From NCBI GenBank assembly GCA_016858145.1, contig JAEHOE010000015.1:1054001-1118000 (forward strand): a DNA stretch of 64,000 nucleotides, written 5' to 3'. The notes under the pieces were generated by a model. The model had not been told where the DNA came from. It saw only the letters and a program-made list of their open reading frames with translations, and did not search any database. Positions 1 through 11,300 of this stretch are shown piece by piece. The position numbers and the translations under genes were made by a program. Each line of letters opens with the position of its first letter. The stretch's first letter is position 1. The stretch comes from Edaphochlamys debaryana. Its lineage: Eukaryota > Chlorophyta > Chlorophyceae > Chlamydomonadales.

Positions 1-228
1 GCCGGGATGGCGTACGGGAATGCGGGCTGGGGCCTCGGCGGTGGATTCGGCGGAATGGGTCTGGCGCCTTCGAGCGCGCCGGGAGGGCTGCCGTGGGTGA
101 GGCTTAAGCCGGAGATCCTTACAGCCTCTCTTGCGGAGCTGTGGGGCGAGGACTGCGAGCGGGATCTGATGCGCTTCAAGCGCGCGCTCAAGGGGTTTTG
201 TGGCGGGAAGAAGAAGGGAGCGGGCTAA
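1..228 (+). CDS. C-terminal exon of an unrecognised protein (5' partial)
   Basis: The frame is open from base 1 and ends at TAA (226-228), giving the last 75 residues of a protein whose upstream part lies outside the window. It starts with a Gly/Met-rich stretch (GWGLGGGFGGMG), continues with a short predicted helical part (around LTASLAELWGEDCERDLMRF) and ends in a basic tail (GGKKKGAG). I do not recognise the family. It is taken as the 3'-terminal exon of a plus-strand gene because it is followed by about 1.2 kb without a convincing ORF, and the first TGTAA downstream is at 1430-1434. A methionine at 7 exists, but the frame is open before it, so it need not be the start. Confidence 0.5.
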   Translation, partial: AGMAYGNAGWGLGGGFGGMGLAPSSAPGGLPWVRLKPEILTASLAELWGEDCERDLMRFKRALKGFCGGKKKGAG

Positions 229-2367
229 GACGATGTATGGATGGAACGGGGCAAAGGCGGGGATGCGTGCATGCGGCACTGTGTGAGTTTTGAGGCCTTA
301 CGTACTTGCTGCCACATGCGCCCACACCGCTTCAGTCGCTGAACCCTTATATGTATTGGCTGCGTGTTGGCTGGGCGGACCTGGGAGGCTTTGGCTGGCG
401 GATAGAATGCTTACAATGCTCAGGACGAGCTGGTATGAGCTGGACGGCATTTGTCGAACTGAGGCATGCTGTTCAACTCCTGATACGTTCAAGAATACAC
501 ACGCCTCTCCGAGCGGGCACACCCGTGCGGGTCAGGCGTTATAGTGTCATGGGCTGGGGTCGGTGAGGCCGTTGCGGTGGGCTGGTGCAGATGGGTTGCG
601 TGTGCGTGTGTGTGTGTGAGCACGAGCGCGCTCGTGGTGTGATAGGGAGCTGGCAAAGACTTGGTAGCAGCTGGAGTGCTCAAAGGAGGCCGTGCATCGC
701 CTTCTGATGTTTCGCAAATGTATGCCTCCAAAGCAAGTTGGGCAATGCGCGTCGTAAACGGGGTATTGTCACGCGCTCTGGGGCAGAATCTGGACCGGAT
801 TTGAACTCCCGGTGACTGCTGAGTCCTGCACGGCGCGCCGCTCTTACCGTTACCGTTACCTTTACCGTTACACGGCCGAGGCATTGGATCAGTCGTTGTC
901 TGAGGGATAGGGCAATAATTAAGTTGTGCGACAGGCCCTGTCCATAGATTCTGCGCTTGACGTTGCGCTTGACGAGCAATTGCGTGCCTCCTTGGCACTG
1001 CTGTGGCGTCTTGTGTGGCCACGTCAAGCATTCGGTCTTTCGTGTCATCACGGCAAAACCCTACTAAGGGATGACTTGCTGGCAGGCTGTTGCCAGCGGT
1101 CAGGTCGCCTTTCATCATAGTCACACACTTTCCCAATTGCATTCACAGCGCTTCTTCTGGTTCCAGGTTATGCGCTGTAGCAGCTCAGATCACCCTGCGC
1201 GAGCCCCTTGCAAGCGAAGCTTGGCTGGTAAGGTCTGGTGCTATTACGGCGCATCTTGATCAGCTGATTGGGCTACCCGGTCTGTGCGACCCGGTCTCAA
1301 GTATTGGAATGTGTCGTGTCACAAAGCAGTTGGTCAAGGAGCTATACCCGTATCTGGCGCTCGTGTGGCGTCGGGGCTGTCTCATGGACGTTGTTACGTT
1401 GGCGCCGCGCCTTACACACTCATAAGAGGTGTAAGAGAGGGCCCATATTATCCTTGCTGATGTTGTGATACCCGGTCAGCCTAGTAGCTTGCCTCTTGTG
1501 GTCCTGGCGTTTGGTTGCTTTGCGCACATTTGAGCGAGGGATGGCAGTTGGCTTGGTACTATTGGCTGTCGGGTCAATGCGAAGTATCACCTGGATGGAT
1601 CCGCAAAACCCGAGTACTGACGTGGGGTGTAGGCTGTAGGGGCCGGTATGGGTTGATTGCTTGTTCAGTGGCGTCGGCCAGCCGCCTTTGGGGGTTTGAG
1701 GAAGGGTTGGACAAGAGCTGTACTTGGGGATTCATCGCAAGGGCCATCTACCGGTAAATTGGGTGCTGTTGAACAAGCGGGTGGTAGCCAGTTGTAGTTT
1801 GTGGTCCATGTCAAGCGCTGAACCTGGTCGAGGCTGTGTCGACTGTTCCTGTCACGTGACCAGCGAATGTGTTTGCGCTTGTGCGTGACGCGCGGGAATT
1901 GAAGTGCCGTAGATCATGATCGGCCAGTGGTGGGGCGGCATCTTGGGGCGATATGTAACACTTGCCGGCCCTCCCTAAAGGCCCCAAATGTCTTGCACGG
2001 ACCCTCCAATCACGACCGGCAAATATACCGCAAATGCATGCACCAATCCAACATCTTTGCCATCAACGCACGATTGCAGTGCATGAATGCCCTTTGGGAC
2101 AACGGCCCGACGTAATTCACATGGGGACTCACCGCTGGTGCCCTAGTTAGTAACAACAAGGGCCATATGTACGTAGCACCCTGTGCGGCTCCTCCTTGCA
2201 GCCGATGCGTCCCATTCAGCCTGCTCTCCTCCCAGCTTGCAGGCGGGATGCCACGTCCTCCAGAACGCCATGTCTGCTCCTCCCTCGAATCTCATCAATC
2301 CGAGGTCCCGGCGCAGCCGGCACTCCACACGCGCCCCGTCAAGCCGCACCCCACATCATGCACCAGC
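229..2367. other. Convergent 3' UTRs, no coding region seen
   Basis: This 2.1-kb stretch lies between the plus-strand gene ending at 228 and the minus-strand TmcB-like gene whose stop is at 2368. The small ORFs here have no family features. The first TGTAA on the plus strand after 228 is at 1430, and the first on the minus strand after 2368 is at 1416-1412. Both UTRs therefore probably end in the same 25-bp block. A short CCGTTA-type repeat lies at about 843-872. Confidence 0.55.
1411..1435. terminator. Bidirectional poly(A) signal block (inverted TGTAA pair)
   Basis: CTTACAC at 1411-1417 and GTGTAAG at 1429-1435 are perfect reverse complements separated by 11 bases. The right arm contains TGTAA on the plus strand (1430-1434) and the left arm contains TGTAA on the minus strand (1416-1412). 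TGTAA is the usual poly(A) signal in Chlamydomonas-type algae. No other TGTAA lies between 228 and 1430 on the plus strand, or between 2368 and 1416 on the minus strand. The block therefore probably ends both convergent transcripts. Confidence 0.6.
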
Positions 2368-5300
2368 TCACGGCCCCCCAGGAACGCGGGCGGCCGCCAC
2401 CAGGCCTGCCACGTCTACATCCTCGTGCTTGCCGCCCCCGCGGCCCCCAGCTTGGCTCTTGTGCCTTCCCTGAACTGCCCTCTGCTTGAAGACCGCCCGC
2501 ACCAGCCCCCGCACGTCCACCTCCGGGGGCACGTGGCTGAGCAGGGCGGACTGCCGCTCAGCGTCGCTCTTGATCCGCGCCAGGTGCGGCCACAGCACCA
2601 GCACGACGTACAGCACGACGAGGAAGCACGTGACGATCAGCAGGATGGTGTGGAGGAACGTAACTTGGTCGTACCGGCCAATGCTGTAGTCTGCGGGGCA
2701 TTGGGCGAGAGGGGGGGCCAAGGGAGGACAGGGGATCGGAGGCTCGCCAAAGGCTTTCGGGAAGCGGTTCTTATAGGTTGGCACGAGACAAAGGTGATGG
2801 CAGGCAGTCAGCAGCGCAAAGCATTTCATGAAGGGAAGGAACTCGGCGTCAGCCCCACCGACTGAGGCATTTCCCACATGGCGGCCTACCTCAAGTGCTG
2901 CCAAGTTCCCAGCAAGCTGCACGGGTCTCACAGGGCCGCCCATGGGCGGGTAGCAGAGCGCATCCCCTCCCTCCGCGGCCCCTCTCAAGCCCGCACCCAC
3001 CCACGAACAGCTGCGCCGCCTGCTGCAAGCCCTCGTACAGGTCATTGCCGCCCACGCTCGCCATGAACATGTCTGCAAGGTGGAACGGTTGGGAGTTACC
3101 GGAAGTTACAGAGGGTGGATGCACATGCCCTGTGGGTTGACACATGCCCTCCTTTCCACCGCCCTCCGGCCCCACCGCACGCCCCCGACCCACATCGCGT
3201 GCCGTTGTACGCCACGTCAGCGTCATCGTCTTCGCTCAGTAGCGTCATCTCCGCCAGCATGCGCCGTACCATTACGTCCAGGCCGTTGCGGCTAACCTGC
3301 AAACGCATGGCACAGCGCAGGCAAATCGGGACCAACGCTAACTAGGACACGAAGACTCCAGCTAGGCAGTGTGGTTCCCAGACCACAAGCCTCTGACCCT
3401 CATGACCAATGAAGTGAGGGGCCGTCCACCACACCGTCCGCCCCTCATCACTCACCTCGTAGTAAACGTGGCCCTCGGGGAAGCAGCTCTCCTGCTCGTA
3501 TCGGAAGCAGCGCTTGGCTCGAAAGAACTCGGTGGCAAAGGAGGCTGCACGCAGAAGGGGAGGGGACAGGGCGCAAGAAGCAGGGGGTGCAGGGCGGCCT
3601 TGGGTGATGGATGCTTGGCGCGGTGGGCTCGGGGGCGTGTGGACGAAGCCCCCATCGTGGCGGCCCACTCGGGGCGCCCGCCAGGTAGGATGGGCGGGAG
3701 GTTGACATGGTGAGGGGCCCAAGGGCACCATAAGGGAGCGCCTAGATTATCCAGGCGCAAGCTCCCCAAGAGCCCGACTGCTCACCTGAGGCGAAGGTGC
3801 TGGCGGGCACGGGATGGTCAAAGACGGAGTTGGCCTGCGGGGTAAGGAGGTAAAGTAATCGATCTTCCAGAGCAGTCAGGACCTCCAGACGCAAGAACGG
3901 GAGGGCAATGGCGCACCTGCGTGACGGGCGTGCCGCCGTACATGAGCGCATCTGTAACGGGGAGGGCGGACAGAAGGGGAGGCGGCGGGCAGGTAAGACA
4001 TGCATGGCTGAGGTATCATCACCGGGCATGCCTGTCCCAACCGCTGGCGCCTACCGTACTCTGACTCGAAATAGACCAACTCTTGCTTTAGCATCTCCCG
4101 CCACAGCTCCCGAGAATCACGGTCATCCTGCGTCAGTTGCAAAGGGCGTAGTTTAGTACGGCATGCTTGTTACCCATATCCCCCGCGTCTTGCCTGTGCT
4201 GCCCGAGCCTGGCCCCCCTGGACGTGCCTGAGACACGAAGCCGAAGGCAATAGCTCGCACACGCGTGTAGCGGTAGATGACGTGGCTGGGGGTAGGCGGA
4301 AGTAAGCAAGGGCACGCAAAGGAGGGCACGGGTGGGGCAGGGGTGATGCCACACGTGATAGCAGCCACAGACGCCCAAGCCCTTCCCTTGGGCTTGTCCC
4401 TGCCTGCCCTGCCTTAAGCCCTATGCTCAACGTTAGCCTCCCTCTGCCCCCAACTACGCACCCCGCATAGATGCATGTGGCCCCAACGCCGGCCCCCACC
4501 TGGCCATGTTGAGCGACGCGAGCGGCCCCTGCATCCCCTCCAGCTGCACCAGCGAAATCACATAGACGACAATCACGGCAGCGACGTAGAGGGCAAAGGG
4601 AACCTGGGGCGGGCAGCACGTGGGAGGGTGGCAAGCAATCCTCAGTGGGCAGGGGGCACGTGAGAGGCGAGGAATAAAGGGCTTCCAAGTCGCTCAGCCT
4701 GACCCCGGCAGCAAGTCTCTGGCCGTGTTACCGCCTCACCACGAACTTGGCGAGGTTCGTGTAGCTGGGGACGAGGACCTTTCCGTGGATGCGCAGCCCG
4801 CGGACGCGCGAGTTGGATGGTGCGTCCCGCCTGCCGCCGCCGTCCCGGTCGGAGGTGGGGCCGCCGCCGTGCGCAAGCTGCGGGGCCCAAGGCCAACAGG
4901 CGACGCAAGCCGCCGACGGGTGAGCAGCTCCGACAACGGCAGCTGAACACGTGAGCCTGCTACGCGACACGACACGCACGGTCTGCGCGGTGTACGGCTC
5001 TATCTCCACCGTACACCCACAAGCGTAGGGTAGGTCCCGTCCCACGCACCTGCGCGCCCCGTGGCTCCTTGGTGGCCGCCCCGGCGCCGCCGTCCGTGCC
5101 CTCGGTCCCGGAGTCGGAGGAAAGGCTGGAGCTGGCCTGAGCCTGCACCTGCATCTTCCTGCCCGAAGCCCGCCCCGCCGCCGCCTCAGGGGCAGCTAGG
5201 GCGGCGGCTGGTGGCCCGGCTGGCACCAGGGCCGTGTTGGTGTTGGCTGAGGCGGCAGCGGCCGGGTCGCTACGGGGTTGCGGTTGCTCCACTACTCCCG

Positions 5301-8300
5301 GTTCGGCGCCGTCCGCAGAGGTCTTAGACTTGTTGACGGAGAGGAGCCGGCGTGTTTTCTGGGCCGCTAGCGGCGCGCCGCCGGGCGTGTCGGCGGACAT
5401 GCGGGTCTTCTTGTCGGGGCTGCCGCCGCCGCCGTGCGGCTGGGACGCGGCCTTGCCTGCCCCGTCATCAGCGCCCTCATTGCTCTTTGGTGGCTCGTCC
5501 TTGCCGCCCTTGGCCTCGTGCTGGTCCTCCTCGGCGTCACTGCGGCATGTCAAAAGGCGAAGCGCACGATTAAGGGTGCTTCCCTAGCAACCTGCTGTGC
5601 GCAGGGTGGCCCACGGGGACTACGCGGCCTGAGGCGAGGCGTCATCGGCGGATGGATGACACGGTGGATGCCGTACCTTTCGTCATCATCGTCATCGTCG
5701 TCGTCATCCAGGATCTTCGAGAGGATAGTGAGCGATGGATTTGGTCAGATCCTCAGAAAAGAGTAGCCGGCAGCGGGCCCCAGCGGCGACTGGGCCCGAG
5801 CCCTCAAGACGCATGCCGCATAGGGTACATGCAGCCCGACCCCACCTTTGCCTCCCTGGTGGCCAGCTGCCGTAGCACGGGCCCCGGCAGGCCGTACATT
5901 GCCAGGACGCCAGTCAGACGGGCGCCCTCGAGTCGCTGCACCAGGATCCACTCGTACACCAGGCAGCTCAGCTGGATCACCAGAGCCTCGGCCGCGAGCA
6001 GGATAATGAGGGCTGCAATAGGTTGGCAGGTGTAGTGGGAAGAACACCGACATGTTGCCTACCACCCAGTCCACAGGTCTCAACCAGTGCCCCCTCTTCC
6101 ATGCAAAGCCCGCACTTGCAGCCATGTGGGGCGGCTCCCCCAGCGGCTCACGTCCAAGCCCGTGTTCCAGTCAAAGCCCCTGCCCGTACTCACTGAGCCG
6201 GAGCTCGTCCACGCTCTCCCACGCAGCCTTCACCAGGTAGTCCAGGGACTTGGCGTAGCCCTCGAACAGGGGCCCGATGCCGTTGGTGACCAGGAAGCTG
6301 TACGTGCGGTGCAGCCTGGGAGCGGGCGGAGTGAAGCAGCGAGAACGCAGGATGCCGTGGATGGTAGATCAGGATGGACGAGACAGCCGCACGGGTCAAG
6401 CCCCTCACCGGTAGTTCTCCTTGATCTCCGGCAGCCAGTAGAGCGCCTCACGAGCAGCTGCGATGAAGCGGCTCCCCAGGGTCCACACGCCGGCCGACTC
6501 CATGTGCACCCGGGGCGGTGAGGTGTCCAAGTAAGCCTGGTAGTCCCACATGGGCTCGGTCCAGATGTCGTACACCTCGGGCATCAGCTTGATGGCCTGG
6601 GTCTTGGACTCGCCCAGGTACACGAACTGGTGGTGCAACTCCATGAGTCGGATGTTCTCCGTCAGCTTTGCCAGCGTGAAGTCGAGGCTGCGTTTTGGGG
6701 GCGGAAACGGTGGGGGGGGTCGGGGCTTAGAGCAGCCAGGCGCTGAGAAGGGACTCTGAGGGGACTGGAGGCAGTAGGGTACAGACCAGCGGGGACGGAC
6801 GGCGGTTACTGTGTACAGTACCCATCCGCGCACGCACCTGTTTGCGCAGACCGAGACCTTGGCCGTGACGTTGGGTCGCTCGCAGAATGCGCCCATCATG
6901 GCCCGCACCACGATGAGCTGAGAGCGGTCCATGGCCAGGGCCTGGCGCTCCACCAGGGTGATTTCGCTGGGGCGGGCGTGTGGGGTACGGGTGAGTAGTG
7001 TGGCAACGCCAAGCAGGTAGCACCCACGCCTGTTTGCTGAGGACAGGAGAGTGCACGCAGCACAGCAGAGCAGAGGCTCACTGGTATTCCGCCTTGACCT
7101 CGCTCTTGATCACGACGTAGGTTACGACGTGGGTCACGAGCATGATGAGGATGAGGATGTAGGTGTGCACGCGCAGGCGCTCCAGGGGCACCATGAGCAT
7201 GGGCCCCATCATCAGCTTCTGAAGCGACCGCAGCAGCCGCCCGCGCCGGGAGTCGATCTGTAGCTCGCTCGCGGAAGTGCCGTCCGTATGGCCTGCGTTG
7301 CGTGACGGTGAGAGGGGCAGCGTGTCAGGCGGCGGCCGTGAAGTGGTACAGCGCATGTCGACGGGAGCATGTGCACCTCGTGTGCGCCCACACAGGCACG
7401 CTTCCCGCCCCCAACCGGCAGCTCCCTGCCCGCCCTTCTCCATGCCCGCACCCCCTTGCTCACTCGTGAAGCCGCTGTTCGCCTGGCTCCCCTCCGTCTC
7501 AGACCCGCCCGCGTCGCTGTTTCGGTCCCCCATGTCGGCATCATCGGGCCCTTCCAGCGGCTTAGCCCCGGCCACAGAGGGGCCTGCTGCCGCTGACCCA
7601 GACATGCTGATGCGGCCGCCGGCCGGGCCAGCCTGGCCGGCAGCAGCCGAGACGGCGCGGGACGGCTGTTTGCTGTTGGGCCCCAGCTCGCTGGCCGCCA
7701 AGCCTGACGGGATGCGCCGGTTTAGGCTGCCCGCCATGGTAGCGTCTAGAGAGGGGCCGCCGGGCTCGGCATGGCCCCCATGGGTGCTGGGAGACACCGC
7801 CCTGATGGCGCCTGTGGCCACCTCGCCCTCCGGTATGGCCGCCAGGCCGCCGCTGCGCTGCGTGCCGGCGCGTGTGGCGGGCACTGCGGTGCTTGTCCCG
7901 GGGCGGGAGCCCGGCAGGCCGCTGGGGGCCGGGTGAAGGGCCTGAACCCACTGGGCCACAAAGTCGGACTTGCTAGCTGCCGGGAGCGAGGCACGACGGC
8001 AAAACGACGATGAGGTGAGAGGCAACACCTTGTCAACGACTTCCTAGCTAGCACGCTGCCCCAATGGTGCCGTAACGTGCAGTTGCCTGGCCCCCTCAGC
8101 ACCATAAGAATTACCCCTGGGCTCACCGGCCTGGCGGTGCAGCTGCGCCTGGCCCTTGGCCTCTGGGTCGTCTCCCTCCTTGTCGCTGTGGTCGCTCATG
8201 TCCCGGTCGCTGTGACCCTCCTCAGCCTCCTTGTCTCCCGCCACGGCCGGAGCGCGTACCGGCCGGTCCTGAGCCTTGACTGAGCCCCCATCTTCATGCT

Positions 8301-11300
8301 CGTCCAGGTCAACGTCTCTATGGTCCAACACACCTCCGTGTCTGCCGGCCGCAGAGGTTGCGGCTTGGGAGAGGTCCTCAAAGTTTAGGTGCAGCACCTT
8401 CATGAGGTCGGCGTGTGCGCCCACGTAGGCGGTGTCGGGGTGCATGGTCAGGGTCACCTTGGCCACACCGCCAGGAGCCAGCACCTGCACGCCCTGGCAC
8501 AGGATGCGCATTGTGCCTGCGTGCGGGAAGAGGAGGACCAGTGATCTAGCTAGAGCTCCAGAGCGAGAGCCTTGTAGCTGGTCAAACGACGCAAGAGGAC
8601 ACCTAGGCGTGAAGGTGCGGACTCCCTGCGTTGCCTGCCCAACGCACCCGAGTCCGGGTGTGGCCCGATGAAGGGCATGACGGGCGAGATGGTCCCCCGG
8701 TTGGTGGCCGTCTTGAGGGCGCTGCGCTGCTTGTGGTGGGCGTGGGCGGCGGTGAGGGAGGCCCACGTCGCGCCCTCCGGCATGTTCAGGAAGCTGGGGG
8801 CAGGTAGGAGGGTGCGGATGCGCTTTGACTTGGAAAACAGAAGCAGAGGAGATGGCATGTTGGGTGCTTGGATCGCCGAACCTGGCCGGAGCAATCCAGC
8901 TGAACGCATGCAGCCATAAAACCGTGCCGCCAAAACGCCGGCGGGATCAGGCGGCTGACTCACTGCTGTAAGGGCTTCTTGCTCATTGCCGAGGAGGGCA
9001 TGCCCACGATGAGCCCCGTCATGGGGTTGGCCTTGCGGATGACCAAGTTCTCGTCCAGCTCGACCACTCCAGTCAGCAGATCCCGCCGCCACAGCGTCAC
9101 GCGGATGCGGGTGCTGATCTCAATCGACGAGGGCGAGAGCGAGGCCGGGCCGTCACCCTGCTTGTCCGCCTCAGCGGCTGCCTCCTCACCGCTTTCCTCC
9201 AGCTCCACCTGAGCAGCAGAGGCCAAGCGGAAACGTGTGCGCGTAAACATACCGGGTAGGGCTTGGGCCTCTGCTGCCCTGCCCTGCCCTGCCGATGCAG
9301 CACCACCCTGACCACACACGCACCTGCAGACAAGCGGATTTGGAGGCGCTGCCCTTGGGCGGTCCTCCGGGAGCAGCGCCTTGGACGGCGGGGAGATGCG
9401 GAGCGCTCTCGGAGGCAGGAGCGTGCACCCGCACGCGCCACGAGGCACCTGCATTTGTCGGGTACGATACGCGGGGGGCACATGAATGACCGCTAGCAAG
9501 CAACTCAAGCAGCACGGGACGAGGCTTATGAGGATCCCACGCTTGTGGCCGTGCATCGCCACAACCCTGGCGCGGGCTCGCCCGACTCTTGCCGCCGCGC
9601 CCCCGCACGCCGTCACGCACTCGGCATCTCCTGCTCCTTGTCTAGCAGGGCCAGCAGCAGCAGCTGCAGCTGTGCACCGCCGTTGCGCTGCCGCCACTGC
9701 AGGGGAGCGCAAAGCCGCACACCAAGCGTCAAAGCATGACGGCTGGAGTTGGAGTACATGTGGGTCCCGCCGCTGGCCTCGAAGACACACGGCCACTGGC
9801 GGCCTGTGACTGAGGGTCAAGGCATCTGGCCCACATTCCCCCCTCAGGCTGCCCCTGCCGCAGCCCACGCCCAGAAGATGCCGTACAAGCCAGCTCACCT
9901 CGTCGAAGATGTCGACAAAGTCGCACAGGTTGCTGCCCAGTACGTCTGCCGTACGGAAGTCGAAGAGCGTCGAGTCGGGTTGCGACACGTTCAGCACGCG
10001 GCCGTTGAAGTCCGCCGTAAGCACCACCCTCTTCTCCTCGAACACCTCATCCTGAGTCACCTTCTCAACCTGGCGGCACATACATACGGTCAGGACGAGG
10101 TTACGCCAACCACTCCGATGCCAAAGGTCACTTGGCTTTGCCTCCGTGGCACGTGTGCTGCCCTCCGCCCCCGTGACCCTCGCTAGCGTGGCTGTCCCTT
10201 GGCTGGCCCTCACCGCCGCCGATTAAAGCAAGCACGAACACCCAAAGGTCCCAGACCAGCTCCTCACCTGCACCACGTAAAGGTTCATGGCGAGGTCGGC
10301 GTTGGCTGTCGACGTGATCTTGAGCCGGGCGGGCACGCTGCTGCCGTTCTCGTTGAGGAAGTTGACCACCTTGCCGGCACGGCACGAGGTGGGCGGGATG
10401 GCGGCGGGCGCGTCCTGTGGGGGCCGAGCAGGGACAGCACAGTGCACCCCGAAGTTATTGACAGCAGGGCTAGGAACTGAAGCGGTGCACGGGTCCTCAC
10501 ACTACGCAAGTCGAGCAGCTCGGACCGCAGCCAGACCCATATCAGCTTGGCGCGCTCACCCTCAGGTACTTGGCGTGCATGGTGTTGTAGGGCGGCGGCA
10601 GGAGCTGGTCCAGGCGCATGGTGGCCAGCTTGCGCATGGGGAAGCCCAGCAGCGTGGCCATGGTGCAGGAGGCGAAGCGGATCTTCATGTGCGTGTCCAC
10701 CACCATGATGTTGCCGTCCAGGCCGTCAGTGCGGCGGCAGCTCAGCACCAGGATGCGCTGCCCGTCAGTGCCTGCGTAATGGTAGGTGGGTGGGGCACGG
10801 AAGACATGCCGTTGAGAGTGAACAGCCTGCCGAGCTCGACGGTCCCGTGTCCTGCTCCTTACAGCTGGCCGCGTGCTTACCCGCCAGTCCCATGCTGATC
10901 TCCACCGGCACTGGGTCCAGGTACCGGTGCTTGAGCCTCAGGCTGGCGGTGATGCTTCCAGACGCCAGCTCCACTGCGCTCGCATCCCTGCAGCGCTCCA
11001 GCAGCGCGTCCACCTCGCAGCCTGGGTCGTCTACCATGGACAGCAGCGAGCGGCCGACCTGGGGACAGGCGGTTGTGGCACCAGCGGTAAGGGGACCACG
11101 CAAGCACCAGCGGACTCGGGATCAAGGGGCACTACTACGGCGGACAGCCCGGCTTCCCAAGCAAGAACTCTTGCACCCACCAGCTCCCCCTCGTTGATTC
11201 CGCACAGCGACGCGAACTGCTGGTCGCCGCACAGGAAGATGCCGTTGGGCGCCAGCCAGGCCTTGACGGCCAGCGTGTTGGGGGGCAGCGGGCGGGCCAC

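Noticed and set aside
775..850. tRNA-like stretch on the minus strand with a B-box-like GTTCAAATC
   Set aside because: The T-arm stem does not pair at 49-53/61-65, no D-arm or A box is recognisable and no acceptor stem forms.
489..1142. 217-aa minus-strand ORF downstream of the first gene
   Set aside because: It has no motif and a biased His/Thr/Pro composition, and it lies in the inferred 3' UTR; it looks like a chance GC-rich ORF.
2167..2865. 232-aa plus-strand ORF
   Set aside because: It is antisense to the last exon of the TmcB-like gene, whose minus-strand frame carries a clear membrane helix.
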